Below, piece after piece: positions 44,521-56,203 of a stretch of DNA of 64,000 nt. The stretch lies in NCBI RefSeq assembly GCF_016801865.2, contig NC_068938.1, positions 114,044,615-114,108,614 on the forward strand, given 5' to 3'. A program made the translations under genes and the position numbers. Position 1 is the stretch's first letter, and each line of letters starts with the position of its first letter. The notes beneath the pieces were generated by a model. The model was not told the DNA's origin, made no database searches, and worked only from the letters and a program-made list of their open reading frames with translations. The DNA comes from Culex pipiens pallens (lineage: Eukaryota > Arthropoda > Insecta > Diptera > Culicidae).

Positions 44521-44910
44521 ACTTTTTGTCTTCCTCACCTTACTGAGGAAAGGCTATAAAATCACTCGAAAAATGAACTAATTAATTTGACTTTGTAGAC
44601 CCACCTTCACGTATACATATAGACTCAGAATCATGTTCTGAGCAAATGTCTGTGTGGATGTGTGTAGGTGGGTGGACAAAAAAATGTCACTCGATTATCT
44701 CCGGACTGGATGAACGGATTTTGACCGTATTAGTCTCATTCGATCCGTCTTGGGGTCCCATATGTCTCTATTTATCAGCAAGTTTAGTTAAGTACTTCAA
44801 AAGTTATGTTAAAAAACGATTTGGGCGTATGTCCGGAAGATTTTAAAAAGGGTGTTTTTTGCAAGAAACCCTTTCCGATTAGCTAGAAATATTGAAGGTC
44901 TGCGAACCCT
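44521..44910. mobile_element. Interspersed repeat R3, copy 2 (partial)
   Basis: It matches the first part of the 43372 element, from 'ctgaggaaaggctataaaat' through 'agcaaatgtctgtgt' and 'gtccggaaga'. It then ends in a diverged version of the 164-bp unit ('ctttccgattagctagaaat'). Confidence 0.5.
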
Positions 44911-46286
44911 ATCAAAAGAAAGTAATAATGTTGATTTGTTAAACATGTTAAGGGGGAACGTTGCACAGCCCACCGCTACCAAATTCACTGTGGTAGGACT
45001 GCGCTTAGGTGATTTGCATTCCTAATCAAAAACAATTATTGTTATTCAACAACAATTCGTGCTACTACAAAAATTACTATTCGACTTATTATTAACTTTC
45101 GATTGTTTTCCATGCTTCTAAAAAGTTGTTCCACGCATACATTTCCAGAAAAAAATGGTATGATTTAAACTATTAAACCAAACCACTTCCATCTAAGTCT
45201 GTTTCTATGTCATGGTCAATCATCCCCAAATGCGTTCGAACCTATTCCACCACAGTATCCTTTCTCCCGTTTTTTTTTGGAGTGGGCTTGATGTGTACAA
45301 ATAAAGCTTTACGGACGCGCTTCACCAAGAAGTGTCCATCGAAGAATCGTTCACACGAATGCGATCCCCCGCATTCAACGCCGTACTCCGAGGCCATAAA
45401 CCCACATGGGCCCACAAGGGATGGCACAAATGGCGCTTGATTGACAATTCAACGATCGGCTCGAGGAGAAACGTCTTCAAATTTCCATAAAGATCACGCG
45501 CGTTTACTACGCAGCTTCGCACTCCTTTGGAGCAAGTGTTGAGGGGGAAACAATCTCTTTTTTCTCGATCGGTCACTTACATTTTAGTATGACCATCTTG
45601 CGGGACGCGCGAAAAGATCATCTTCAAAAGTAAAAATAACAATCGAAAAGTGACGGCTCGTTGAGGGCGGTTTGCGCACTTGAATTTGTTGGATGAACGC
45701 CTGCACGATGGATGGCTCGCCAGGATCACAATTTTGGAGCATCTCTCACTCCAATCAACGCGGCTCAAGGAACGATGATCAATGCTCAAACGCTTTGGGT
45801 TTGAACGAGATTTATGGACCTCAGGCAGCTAATAAGCCAAATCGCATGCGGAATAGTGGTGCATTATTCAAACCAGCGAGGATCTTATCGTGGCTGCTTC
45901 CGAGGCTTCCAAAAGAGGTTTTCACTCTTGTGGCTGCCGTTTCTGCTGAATTGCACATTGAAGACAATCACTTTGGCGCGTGCTAGGCCGGGCGCCATCA
46001 TAGTGCAGCGTAGCGAGTAACGTGAAACGAGCACGTGGAGACGTGGCCTGCGGTGCATTGCACCACGTGAAATTTAGGAAAGCGGGTAAATTTCAGGCAC
46101 TACGCGAAAATGTCTATTAAAATTGATGAAGTTGCATAAATGACTCAAACTCAATGGTTTGATTTTAATTGTTTTAGCGGGCGGCTTTCTTTTTCTACAA
46201 ATTTGCTTGTCAAAGCATAACACCTTTTCATTTCTTAACCTTTTACTGGTATTTATATGATCGTAAAAACATGATTTATGACTCTA
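44911..46286. other. Intergenic DNA with a GC-rich unique island
   Basis: 45180-46090 is GC-richer and unique. Its open frames on both strands overlap without splice-site or family support, so no gene is called. Confidence 0.45.
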
Positions 46287-46509
46287 CCCAGAAAAATAGT
46301 TGAATTTTTGAATGTTGACAATTTGGTAGGTTGAATATTACCTTTTTTTTTGAGTAATATTACAAAAAAAATGTGTAAAGATGTGAACCTGATGATTATT
46401 CATCAAAAACTGATGAAAATTCATAATTTTCTGTGGTTAAATTAATCTTTTTTTTGGCACAAAAACTATCACCATTTCCTGATGAATATTACCATCATTT
46501 TTTTCTGTG
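46287..46509. mobile_element. CACAG-family MITE, diverged copy
   Basis: It runs from 'cccagaaaaatag' to 'tttttttctgtg' and is flanked by TA on both sides. It shares 'gtaggttgaatattacc' and 'tgatgaatattaccatcatt' with the copies at 54190, 61191, 62027 and 62514. Confidence 0.68.
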
Positions 46510-47156
46510 TAGCTCTCTTTGCTTTTCCAAAAATTGAAATCATAAATTCTGGTACCCAGAAAACACTTTTTATTTTGTCATGTTTTTTGACGTTAAATAA
46601 CGTCTTAAACAGGATTCAAGCCCGGTGAAAGTGTATGAGATTTCAAATTTCAAATATCTTCTTCAAAAAAATCAAATGGGCACGTTTTTGGAACAATCCG
46701 ATTCCTTTTTTTGTGAATGACTAAGAATGTTAAAGTTGCCTAAAGTAAACAAAAAACAACAACAAATATTCGAAATATGTTTAACAACTTTCTGTAAGTA
46801 AAGTACATACAAGTGAAGTGTTCCAATAATTAATTGGTGAAATTTCACGGAGATTATTACCAAATTAATATTGTCACAAAAGATTAACTATCAAAAATAT
46901 TTTTAAAATGCAACGAATTTGAGTACTTACGAGTACTTCTCTAATACCGGCGAAAAGGTCAAATACCTAGAATGCTTCCCTAATGGCCTATCTACAAACA
47001 CTTAATAAGAATAGTTGAGTTGCCGACTCGGTCCTAACCAGGTCCCAGCACCGAAAAGGACCTAATAAAAATAATTTTATGAAAAAAAAAAATAGTTGAG
47101 TTACTTTTACGAAAAAGTACTAAGAAAATTGTACGTAGCTTAAGAATGTGAAACCA

Positions 47157-47325
47157 CACTAAAAAAATTAGTTCGCGTATACGTGTACACAGTTCATGCC
47201 ACCGGGAACCAGGAAGAAAACTGTTCAACTTTTATAGTGCATAGCACCATGAAAGTAAACAGTTTTCTTCCTGGTTCCCAGTGGCATGAACTCTGTTCAC
47301 GTTTACGCGAACTCATTTTTTGAGT
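47157..47325. mobile_element. 169-bp hairpin MITE
   Basis: Arms of about 70 bp are inverted repeats, sharing 'agttcatgccac.gggaacc' and 'aggaagaaaactgtt'. They flank a short centre, and the outer ends are 'actaaaaaaattagttcgcg'. Folded as RNA, it would be a near-perfect long hairpin. Confidence 0.78.
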
Positions 47326-47483
47326 ACACGCAATGAAATCTGACCTTGTACAATAGAAAACGAAACAAATTAGTGAATTAAAAAATCTTCGGTATGTTGA
47401 CGTTTCCATATCAAATGTACACATACAACTGTATAGGAACGCACTGTAGATAACCGCTCTATGTTACGTACTTTTTCTACTAA

Positions 47484-47585
47484 TCAATCTTATCTAACCT
47501 AATCTAATCAAAGCGCAGCCAATCTTTCGAGTACCTTAGGTTTGATTACACCTAGCACTCTTATTGTCATTTATAAACATCATTT
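47484..47585 (-). mobile_element. Tail fragment of the twin-tRNA SINE family
   Basis: 'taacctaatctaatcaaagc' and 'gcgcagccaat', followed by 'ttgattacacct' and 'cttattgtcattta', match 2625-2740 of the SINE at 2603-3244. The orientation is the same, and the tRNA-like heads are missing (5' truncation). Confidence 0.6.
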
Positions 47586-47639
47586 GACCGATTCTTAGCG
47601 AAGCTACACCAAAATGTCACATTTTTCAATTTTCAATAT

Positions 47640-49350
47640 GAGTTTCAATATGAAAAAAATCATTTTTATTATGATGCAATAAATGCAATGTGCTTTAAAT
47701 GCGTTTTCTTACCTTAAAAGCCAAGAACATTGACCAAAAGTGGTCTGCATGCCATTGTACGGGAGAGGAGTTTTTTCATAAATCTGCTCCTTTCGTTGTC
47801 TCGTCACGAAAAGAAATGGCTGGCAAAAACTCAAATTTCATCCAATTCTTTCAGTTCAAGGAGCACAAGATTCGTTTTTTAATTTGTGATAATGTGTAGA
47901 AGAGCAAAAGTTTTTAAAAATCAAACTGGCAAAACTGTAGCGATTTTTGTAGTGTGCCTTTTTAAAGTCCAGTTTTACGATGATGTCCCGTCACGCTACA
48001 TTTTTATTTCAGGGGAAGCACAGGTACTATATGGTTAAGGCTACCAACTGTACGGATTTTTTCCTTACCATACGGATTTTTGAACCTCTTTGCGGATTTT
48101 TAACAGGCCGGAATTTTCGTAGGGAATTTTACGCATAATACGGATTTGTACGGAATTCTAACAACTTTTTAATCATTGAATTGCTTTTTTGATTTGGTCG
48201 AAGCTAGAAAATTGATTTTTCTGTGAGTTTGATTTAAAAAGGTAGAGTTTTCCGGGGTTTCCTCAATTCAAATTTGATTATCAATAATTCTAGAGTTTTT
48301 GAACCATTGTCTTTCATATGTTGATAGAACCTTTAAAAAAAATCTAGAATTGTTCTATGAATATGCTAAATATGTTTATTCATTTCCAATAGCTTTCTAA
48401 AATTTGTGAAAACATTTGAACATTTGAATTAACAAATCTAGAGTTTTTTTAAAGGTCCTATAAACTGTTGTGTTTCACATGTTATAGGAACTTTTCAATA
48501 AAAAAAAACTCTGGAAAAGTGTTCGTGAAAACACTAAGAACGATATTATTCGTAAAAGCAAACTTGACATTTCGTAAACTTTTAAACGCTTAACAAAAAA
48601 AAAATTGAAGAATATAATGATTTGATTCAAATCACGGTTTATTTTATGAATACTTTTAAACGTGCGAGTCATAAGCACTCTGATAGCATTTTGTGAAATT
48701 TGTTAGCTGTAAAAACGACACAGTTTTATATTTTTAATTGGGTCCTAAAATGAAACTAAGATTGCTGATATTATTGTTTACAGCGATAAAGCTTATTTTT
48801 CTGAGTACAATGACCCTTTGTACGACCACAAAGAGTTTAAAATGGATTTTTAAATCAATTTGGAAAAATTAACCTCGCGGTCATTCTTGACAGAAAAGTT
48901 CCTACTTGACAGTTCGTTTCAAGGGGACCATAGTTGATCCATCGAAAAAATGTTGTCATGTTAATATATTTTTTTTGCATGGAAAGAAAAAAAAAGTGAT
49001 CAGAAATGGTTTTTAATCGTGTTTTTTGCTGTTTACATAAAAATTGACATAGGGCTTTAGTACCCAATCCTCAAATTTATTAAATTTATTTATCTAAATA
49101 ATTCATTGACAGTTTTTGTTATACTATGGTGTCATAACGGCAAAGTGTACGGATTTTTGCTCAGCAAGAGTTGGTAGCCTTATATATGGTTCATTCTGCA
49201 TGATATTTCCTTGTAGGAAAATCAATTATCTTTCCAAATATGTAATAACATTGGGGGGTTTCTTTTTTTATTTTGCCACTACAGCCAATACGCTGAATAA
49301 AACTTGGATTTTTTTAAAAGGAGCCGAAGAATCGGTCATTTAGATTTAAG
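47640..49350. repeat. Interspersed repeat R1, copy 2, split by an insertion
   Basis: 47640-48036 matches 15170-15690 block by block. The repeat is interrupted at 48037 by a 1.1-kb transposon and resumes after 49183. Confidence 0.6.
48037..49181. mobile_element. hAT-like non-autonomous element in R1
   Basis: The ends are AAGGCTACCAACT and AGTTGGTAGCCTT (right end), and TATATGGTT occurs on both sides (48028-48036 and 49183-49191). This gives an 8- to 9-bp target duplication compatible with hAT. The interior repeats 'tacggatttt' near both ends and contains nested palindromes at 48290-48520 ('ctagagtttttttaaaggtc' type). No transposase frame was found. Confidence 0.72.
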
Positions 49351-49840
49351 TTTCAAGGATTACCTTTGAACCAGCACGATAAAAGGGCGCCCTCTTCAAT
49401 TGTTTCTGTAGATTTTGTTTTTTCATCTGAATTTTGGGAGGTCTTCATCTGCCCTACGAGAGTTTTAAACATTGTTCTGTGGCCATAACGATCTGGACAC
49501 GCCCATACCTGAAGGAATATGGGGACCATCCCCCTCCCCCGCGTCGTGGACAATTTCCATTCAAATAAAATCTTTTTTGTGTGGAGCGTGGACGATTTTT
49601 ATTAAAGGTGTACGCATCAAATCAGTTCCATTGAACTTTGCTTTCTTTGCATCATTGTTTGTACGGATGGAAAACTATTAAATTGTTGGACACTGTATAT
49701 TACTTGCATCACATCTTGCATTCAAGTTATAACATTCCACTGCTCCCTCGTTCAACCAAATATCTCTCTGTTTACCATTTTTACTTCTCTCTTCTCTCAC
49801 CTGTTCATTTTTCGCTCTTTCTGTAGTTTCTCTCTCAAAC
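49192..49840. other. Flank upstream of the osp promoter, no gene seen
   Basis: It is AT-rich at first, becoming CT-rich towards 49800. No supported gene. Confidence 0.45.
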
Positions 49841-51859
49841 CAGTTGATCCGCACAAGTGCATGGTCCGCCTGTTTGCGTGTATTGGACAAACCGTACCAA
49901 AAAAGACCTCTCCGAATCGGACATTCCTCGCTCATACACTTGTGCTTCCAACGACGACTGGTTCGCGGCGTGTCATTATCGACGTATACGTACAGCCGCC
50001 GCGTTGTCATCATCGCTCTCCTGATCCAGCAGCGATGTTTGAGAGAGAGAGAGCGCGCGCGCTGTGCATGTCTGCGTGTATACGATCGCGCCGTTGTAGC
50101 GCTCCGCAAAGGCATGCTCCCGGTCGAGGCGCGTTCGGCGCAGGTTTTGCGTTAGTTGTGAACCGTCGGTGATGTTGTGAACACATGCTCGTTTCTGTGT
50201 GTTTCGGGAAGGTGTACGGATTTTTTTTGTTGTTGCGTGTTTTGCGTGTGGGACCTACTCCGGGAGAGTAGAATGCTGGCGAAGGCAGCTTTCCCGGCTG
50301 TGGTGGTGAAGATCCGGACTTTTGGAGTCTGGAGGAATTTAGTGTAAATAAACAGTTCGAAACGAAATCTGCGCGACCTTATAACGAGTGTGCGAGACGT
50401 CGTGAAGAACACGAAACTTGGGACGGAGCGCGAGGTGTGTAAATAGTGCGCAAACTGCTGGGTAGAAGGTGGAGCGCGAGTGCGCGGGTGGCTGAATTAC
50501 AAAAGAAGGTTTTGGATGTAGAATTTTTTAGCATCGAGCTAAAGCTGTGTGTTCGGTCACGGGAATGGAATGAATGGGTGACAACACATACAAAGCGATG
50601 CCTGGAGAATCTGGTGACTGAATCGCGGGCGCTCGAGTGAATTTCGGTGGTGAGGAAACGTCAGAAAAAATTAACATATTCACACGCAAGCGGTTTTGTG
50701 TCAGGGCGCAACAGGTTTAAGCCAAGTTTAAGTCTCGAGGGTGACGATTGAGCGAGCAGAGTGAGCGGGTGTTGGAGTTTTTCGGCCAAAAACGCTGCGC
50801 TGCGTGCTTGTGGCTGCGTACGTACACGGCATCGACAGTGGAGTTGGGAACGGAGTTTGCGGTGAAGAATATCCATGTGGAAGTGTGGACGACGACAACG
50901 AAGAAGGGAAGACGTGAAAAACGAGATAATATCGCCGCAGTTCATTTGCGCGGTGCCGAGCGCGAGGTGCGCGAGCGATTTCTAATGAATTAATGATGTG
51001 GCTAAAGCTGTCCCATGGCGGATCGGGTTTTGTACGGTTTTGACAGCTAATATTTATTAGAAAGCTGTCAAGTGGTGTCTGGTCAGCGGAGGTCAGCGGG
51101 GCCACGGAACCGGAGGAAATCCGTGCAGTAAGCAAATAGTAAATATTTGTGTTTGGGCAGCAAGTGGCAACAATAGAGAGGGAGCGCTACAAATGTGTGC
51201 CGTTGTGTATCGCTAGGAAAACAAGTGCGCCCACAGAACCTGGGCACTGAATGGGCGGAAAATAGCAACAAACAAATCGTTATTGGCACAGGTGTATGAA
51301 GTGTGTTACATTAATTAGATTTCACATTATCGATCGATTTTGAGGCAAACAAGTTGAAAACAAAACGGAAAGGAGCCGCTCGATAGAGAAGCAGAGCGGG
51401 CCCACCACACACGGCACTTGCTGGAAGGTGAATGGGCCGACCAAGGAAACACGAAACAGTGGATTAATTTTTCTTGTTTCCTACGTTTCGACAACCGTTT
51501 GTGGCGAGGAACCTGTGTACGGTTTCTGTGAATAAATTTACGTGCCTAAACAGTGATCGACCAAAATGCGTGCACGGCTGGAGTGAACGAAAAAGTTTCA
51601 TTTTCGTTTAATTTCGGTTAAGTGGAGTTTAATTTTACTCTCGATTGTGTATTGTTTTTTCGTTTGTTTTGGTGAGATTCCATCGAAGAGCTTAAGCAGA
51701 AAAACGGCCAAAAAATCAAAGTGAAGCCATTTTTTGTGTGCGTGGTATTTTTTGGCCTGAGTGAGCAATCGGAATTTCGGTTGATGTGTTGTTTTGCCGT
51801 GCTTTTTGTTTTCACAACTCGTCGCATACCTTGAAGAGAGTGAGCAGCCGGCAGCAACG
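49841..51859 (+). promoter_or_regulatory. Promoter and 5' leader region of outspread-like gene
   Basis: Two kilobases of GC-rich, unique sequence abut the ATG at 51860, with (GA)n and GCGCGC tracts near 50041-50060 and many CpG. This is typical of a long-leader developmental gene promoter. No single core promoter stands out, and leader introns cannot be excluded. Several upstream ATGs are present, so either the leader is spliced or translation is regulated. Confidence 0.4.
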
Positions 51860-51979
51860 ATGGGTAGCCGAAACGTGGAGTGTCGTAAATTTTCACCAAA
51901 CATCTTCAACAAGAGCAAATGCACGCACTGCTTCCGCCAGCGGGAGGAGCACAGCGCCGCGGCACTGGAATGCAATCGG
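51860..51979 (+). CDS. osp: First coding exon of outspread (MPRIP-type PH-domain protein)
   Basis: Forty codons from ATG 51860 end at a consensus donor (GTGAGT at 51980), phase 0. The product contains CRKFSPNIFNKSKCTHCFRQ followed by REEHSAAALECNR. This Cys-paired motif (CRKFxxNIFNKSKCxxCFxxRExH) is the N-terminal signature of the MPRIP/p116Rip family. In Drosophila that family is represented by outspread, which has PH domains and coiled coils and links Rho/myosin phosphatase to actin. An in-frame run upstream lacks ATG, so the start is well defined. The PH domains and the rest of the gene lie beyond the window; no second exon ('YGGWL'-like) was seen by 64000. Confidence 0.8.
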
Positions 51980-52450
51980 GTGAGTTCTTTTTTCTTACCG
52001 TGTACGTACGAAGGTCTAGAGTCGATTTCACGCTGTTTTACTGCAGCAGCACATGTGTGTGAGGTTAGACCAGCTAGACTGGTCACAGTAGGCTGGCTGA
52101 CTGGCTGGCGGACGACGGTCGAGGACACGGTCCCATGGCATGCTGCGGTTTTGGGTAAATGAACCCACGTACTCGGCGTCGTCGTCGTCGTCGTCGCAGC
52201 GGTGACATTTTGAGTTATGAGTCGTGTGCGCCGAAACATTCTGCGCGCAAGCTTGGGCGTGAATAACTTTGTGATGAATTTGGTTTTATATTTTAGATTT
52301 TTCGCGGGAGGGCCTGGATAGGGAAGTTTTTGTGGCGTTTAAAATTCTACGGTTGTGCCTACGTAGAGACTTCGTTTCGCAAAAAAAAAATTAACTAAGG
52401 GAAAGGGATTAATTGGCAAATTTCATGAATTGATTGCAGCTGCAAAAACC

Positions 52451-52648
52451 AATCCAGGTTTTTAAGCGAAGATGGCGTTCGAATGTTGAACGTCCGAAAT
52501 GTCAAAATCGCGCAGTAGCACCAACGTTAGAAAAAAAATGCTTCTGTCATGCCATGGTACACTTTTTTCGTAATGTTGGTACCACTGCGTAATTTTGACA
52601 ATTCGGGCGTTCACCATTGGAACGCCATTTTTGCTTAAAAAGCTGGAT
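52451..52648. mobile_element. 198-bp hairpin MITE
   Basis: Arms of about 80 bp are inverted repeats: left tip 'aatccaggtttttaagcgaa', right tip reverse-complemented 'tatccagctttttaagcaaa'. They share 'gatggcgttc' and 'gtcaaaat.gcgcagt' type sequence, with a short centre. No protein frame is present. Confidence 0.78.
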
Positions 52649-53462
52649 ACTAGCTTCTTAGTTTTGCTGGTTTATTTTTTACAATAATCCTTCAACATCG
52701 AACTATCCGACAGCACAAAAGCATGTTGAATATATATTATCGTGCTGTTCTAAGGTTTTTTTTGCTATTCTGGCGAAAATTCTTCTGGATTTGGCAGGTA
52801 ATGGCAATTGTAGTTCTCATTTCAGCAGTCATTAACGGATAACCAACCATTCAAAAAATAATACTCTCGTGATGAAAACAAATATTTGTAAAATCTCGCT
52901 TAAAAAAATAATGAAGCTTAACTTGGAGAGTGAACTACTACAGTGCATACATTGATCGCTTAATTAAATTTACATGTTTATAATGTGCTGGTTAGTCAAA
53001 AGAATCAGAATGAAATTTTCTGAACTTTTTCTCGACGATACAAAGGCTGGTATCAATTTTATTTAAAGTTTTGTTTGTTGGATTCGAGATCGGTAAGAGA
53101 CGAAAAATTAATATTTCAATAAATCCATTGATATTCTGCAATTTTGTTATAATAGCTTTACTATAATCATGGCCGCAGTCGAGGGACATAAACTCTTTTA
53201 AAATGTAATTCTTGATTTTAAAATATTCAAAAAAAAAATTTCCAAAATTTCATAAATGTTTTATTTATTTTTTTTTCATTTGAAATTGGAATTTTAGTTG
53301 TACAGATATTAGTATTAGTAAATTAGGGTGTGACTCTGAAAACATCAAGGAGTTCAATCATCTATTTTGCTTATGCGCAGTTTTAGGTTTTTTTAATTCT
53401 TCAGATTTTTTTATAGAAATTGGCTCTTTAAAAAAACTGAATTTTTTAGTTTAATTTCTGTA

Positions 53463-53941
53463 AGGCCGTTGCAAATATTTTTCAAAGTTTATGTCGGGGG
53501 GCCTTTCAAAATTGGTCTGAAAAATCAGGGGGCAAAAAAAATATTTTTCCAAAAAACTTCAAAATTTCCACGAAAATAGAAATCTTATCAACTGAAAACA
53601 ATCTAAAATGCATTTTTCTGCATTGATTATAATATTTAGCATGTTTGGGCTTGTTAAAAAATGTTTTGAATGTTTATAAAATTCCAATGCACAGCACCGC
53701 AAAAAAATCGCAAAAAATAAAATTTTCTTCAATTCTTAGATCTTTTGAAAACTAATAATGGCAAAACAACTGGACAGGTGTATAATACATATTAAAACAC
53801 TTTTTTCATTAAAATGTTGAAACCAATGGTTTTTAATTTAAATTTTTATTCTTTTTTATTTTTTTGCCCCCCCCCCCCCCCCCCCCTCGACTTTGGTCAG
53901 AGTCGAGGGACATAAACTTCGAAAAATATTTGCAACGGCCT
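53463..53941. mobile_element. MITE of the poly-C family
   Basis: The ends are AGGCCGTTGCAAATATTTTT and its exact inverse, with 'aaagtttatgtc' just inside. A run of about 20 C (about 53866-53886) lies near the right end, and 'tcggggggcc' near the left. Sister copy at 26117-26815. Confidence 0.8.
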
Positions 53942-54189
53942 AAAGTTTGTTTTACAAATTTTATTTAACATTTTAAATTTAAGTTTAGTCGACAATTTTG
54001 TTCGGGTAAAATCTGATTTTTTGTAGCAAAAACACCATTTTTTTCATAAAAAACTTTATTCGGTGACAATTGTTTTTGCCGTACCTCGCTATGGCTTGAC
54101 TTTAAAAAAAAAACGTCAAGCAATAAAAATATATATATGGATTTTGAAAAAAATAATGCAAAAATCAGCATTTTTTTTAACTGAACCTA

Positions 54190-54407
54190 CACAGTAAAAA
54201 AATGTGTAAATTTGGATGCTGTAATTTTGGAAGGTTGAATATTACCTCTTTCATGATGAAATTTTTCCTCAATTTAGACTGAAAAAGTGACATTACACCT
54301 TTCTAGTGGTAAAATTACTTATTTTGTGAGGTAAAACTACACCTTTTTTCTGACATAAAAGATTTACCCCTTCCCAGATGTAATATTACCATTATTTTTT
54401 ATCTGTG
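54190..54407. mobile_element. CACAG-family MITE, 218 bp, TA target duplication
   Basis: It runs from 'cacagtaaaaaaatgtgtaa' to 'ttttttatctgtg' between TA dinucleotides. It is the same length as the copy at 61191-61408, with which it shares 'gctgtaattttggaaggttg' and 'tagactgaaaaagtgacatt'. Confidence 0.85.
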
Positions 54408-54801
54408 TACATATTTGTTTTAACATAGTTCTCATGAATGCTTAAACATTGGCGGATTCAACAAATCGATTAGAATATTTTTATTTATTGATTTTATCCC
54501 AGATTACTTTTTCAAAACAAGCAATGCGCCATTTAGATAGGACCCTTTAAAAAAGTCATGAGGAAGGCCACCACAATGTTTGAGCCAAACAAAAAAAATA
54601 TATACAGAATTGCTCTTTTCCGATGAACATAATTTTTGTGAGGATTTTTAAAGTCAATGCGTTCTATCGAATGTTTAAATATCATAATTCTAATTGTTAG
54701 TTCTTATTGATCAAAACTAAGAACCAAAAAAAGTACATAACAATTATATTTTTTTCAAAAAATCTTCATAATAATTATTTTCAGTTAGATTAAACACTGA
54801 T

Positions 54802-55072
54802 TATGTTTTGTATACTCGTGGCGCGGTGGTTAGCGGCTTCGGTTGCCGATCCCTAAGTTGCTATGGGGCGTGGGTTCGATTCCCGCCTTATGCTTCTGGC
54901 CTTCTATCGGATGGGGAAGTAAAACGTCGGTCCATTTGCGTAAAAGAGGTTTTGGGTGACTTACCACACATAACCTTCGGACGCCTAGAAATGAGCAGAA
55001 ACTTGCAATAGAGACCACAAAAGACGCGGGAGTCGTTAAAGGGGATTCATTTGCTTTTTTATGTTTTGTATA
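54802..55072 (+). mobile_element. Full-length tRNA-derived SINE with 13-bp target duplication
   Basis: TATGTTTTGTATA flanks it at 54802-54814 and 55060-55072. The element (54815-55059) has an A-box-like TGGCGCGGTGG, a B box GGTTCGATTCC (54873-54883), the central domain 'tcggatggggaagtaaaacg' and a 3' domain ('cctagaaatgagcagaaact'). It is the most complete copy of the family in the window. Confidence 0.88.
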
Positions 55073-55257
55073 ATGCCTTGGCTACTTACCAGGAGATATC
55101 TTACATTATTTCTAGCCAACTAAAAATTCGAAAACCTAAATCTAACGAACAACCAACTCTACTTAAGCCTCTATTCCACATATTGACCCGAATAAAAAGT
55201 GAAAACAAACAAGCTCAAGCTCACGCTAACAAATTGGAGCTACATTATCATCACTAG

Positions 55258-55553
55258 GTGTCGAGCTCGAGGCTCCGACTGCCGGGAACAACAACTTCGT
55301 CGACGACGATCCAGGCCTCCACTCCATTGTGCTGTGCTCGCGCTGCTGTTCGATATTTTCCCGACACATTTCACAGCGATAATTACGGGCTGATAACTGT
55401 TATTAGACGCTTCCGTGACCCCGCGGAGTGTGTGTGTGTGTGTGGGTCGACCGGGACGACCGGAGCAGTTCGCGGAGAGATCTTCATCACGTGTGCAGGC
55501 AAAGCTCTGGATCACATGTTCCGACGAGGCGCTTCATTTCCGCGCAAGCAAAA
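55258..55553 (+). promoter_or_regulatory. GC-rich candidate alternative first exon within osp intron
   Basis: A unique GC-rich segment with a (TG)n run (about 55429-55444) ends at a consensus donor (GTGAGT at 55554). An ATG at 55516 would give 12 codons, MFRRGASFPRKQ, before the donor in phase 2. It could be an alternative 5' exon of osp or of a nested gene. There is no homology evidence. Confidence 0.25.
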
Positions 55554-56160
55554 GTGAGTCTGCGTTGAAATTGAGTTCACTTTATCGGAAATCGGGTTAG
55601 TCGTCGGAGTCGGCGGACCACATGACCTTCCGTTGGACGTGGTGATTTGTTGAAAAGAAAAGTCACTCTCTCATCGCCCATTACTGACCCAGGTTTCAGG
55701 GTCGTCGCCGATAGGGAGAGAGAGGAAACATGACTTATCGTTTTGTGGTTGACCACAGTAAAAGTTCGAAAGGTCTCGTAGAAGCCTTGATCTGGAAGCA
55801 GGAGCACGGTCCGCCGATGTGTGTTACGATATGATTTATGGAAATCGAAGGCAGAGAACCATCTTCATCGAAACCAGTGAAAGAGAAACTTTAGTTCATC
55901 GTTAGACTAAATTTAGCATCCATCTATAACCTAGTCCAGGGCTCGGCCATTAGGCCTTCGCCAGCAGTCAGTGGTGGCCAGTTGCGTAGCGTTGACTGAT
56001 GGATAAGCGGCCATGATCACTCACTAATGGTACTGGCTAGGGCCAGGCCACCAAACATCAAACTCATCTCCTCACAAAATTTCTGGACACATCACTCCCA
56101 TATCGTGTAAGAGTTTGGAAAGAAAAACACTTCAATTCTTCGTTCAACAGCTCGCGAATG

Positions 56161-56203
56161 TCTAAATTGATGTTCTCGACTCTGACTCTGACTCTGACTC
56201 AAG
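56161..56203. repeat. (GACTCT)n short tandem repeat
   Basis: Four to five consecutive 'gactct' units around 56177-56200 in a unique segment. Confidence 0.7.

Noticed and set aside
49678..50172. ORFs in several frames upstream of osp
   Set aside because: They lie in a CpG-rich promoter-like region and carry Arg/Cys-rich frames typical of non-coding GC-rich DNA.
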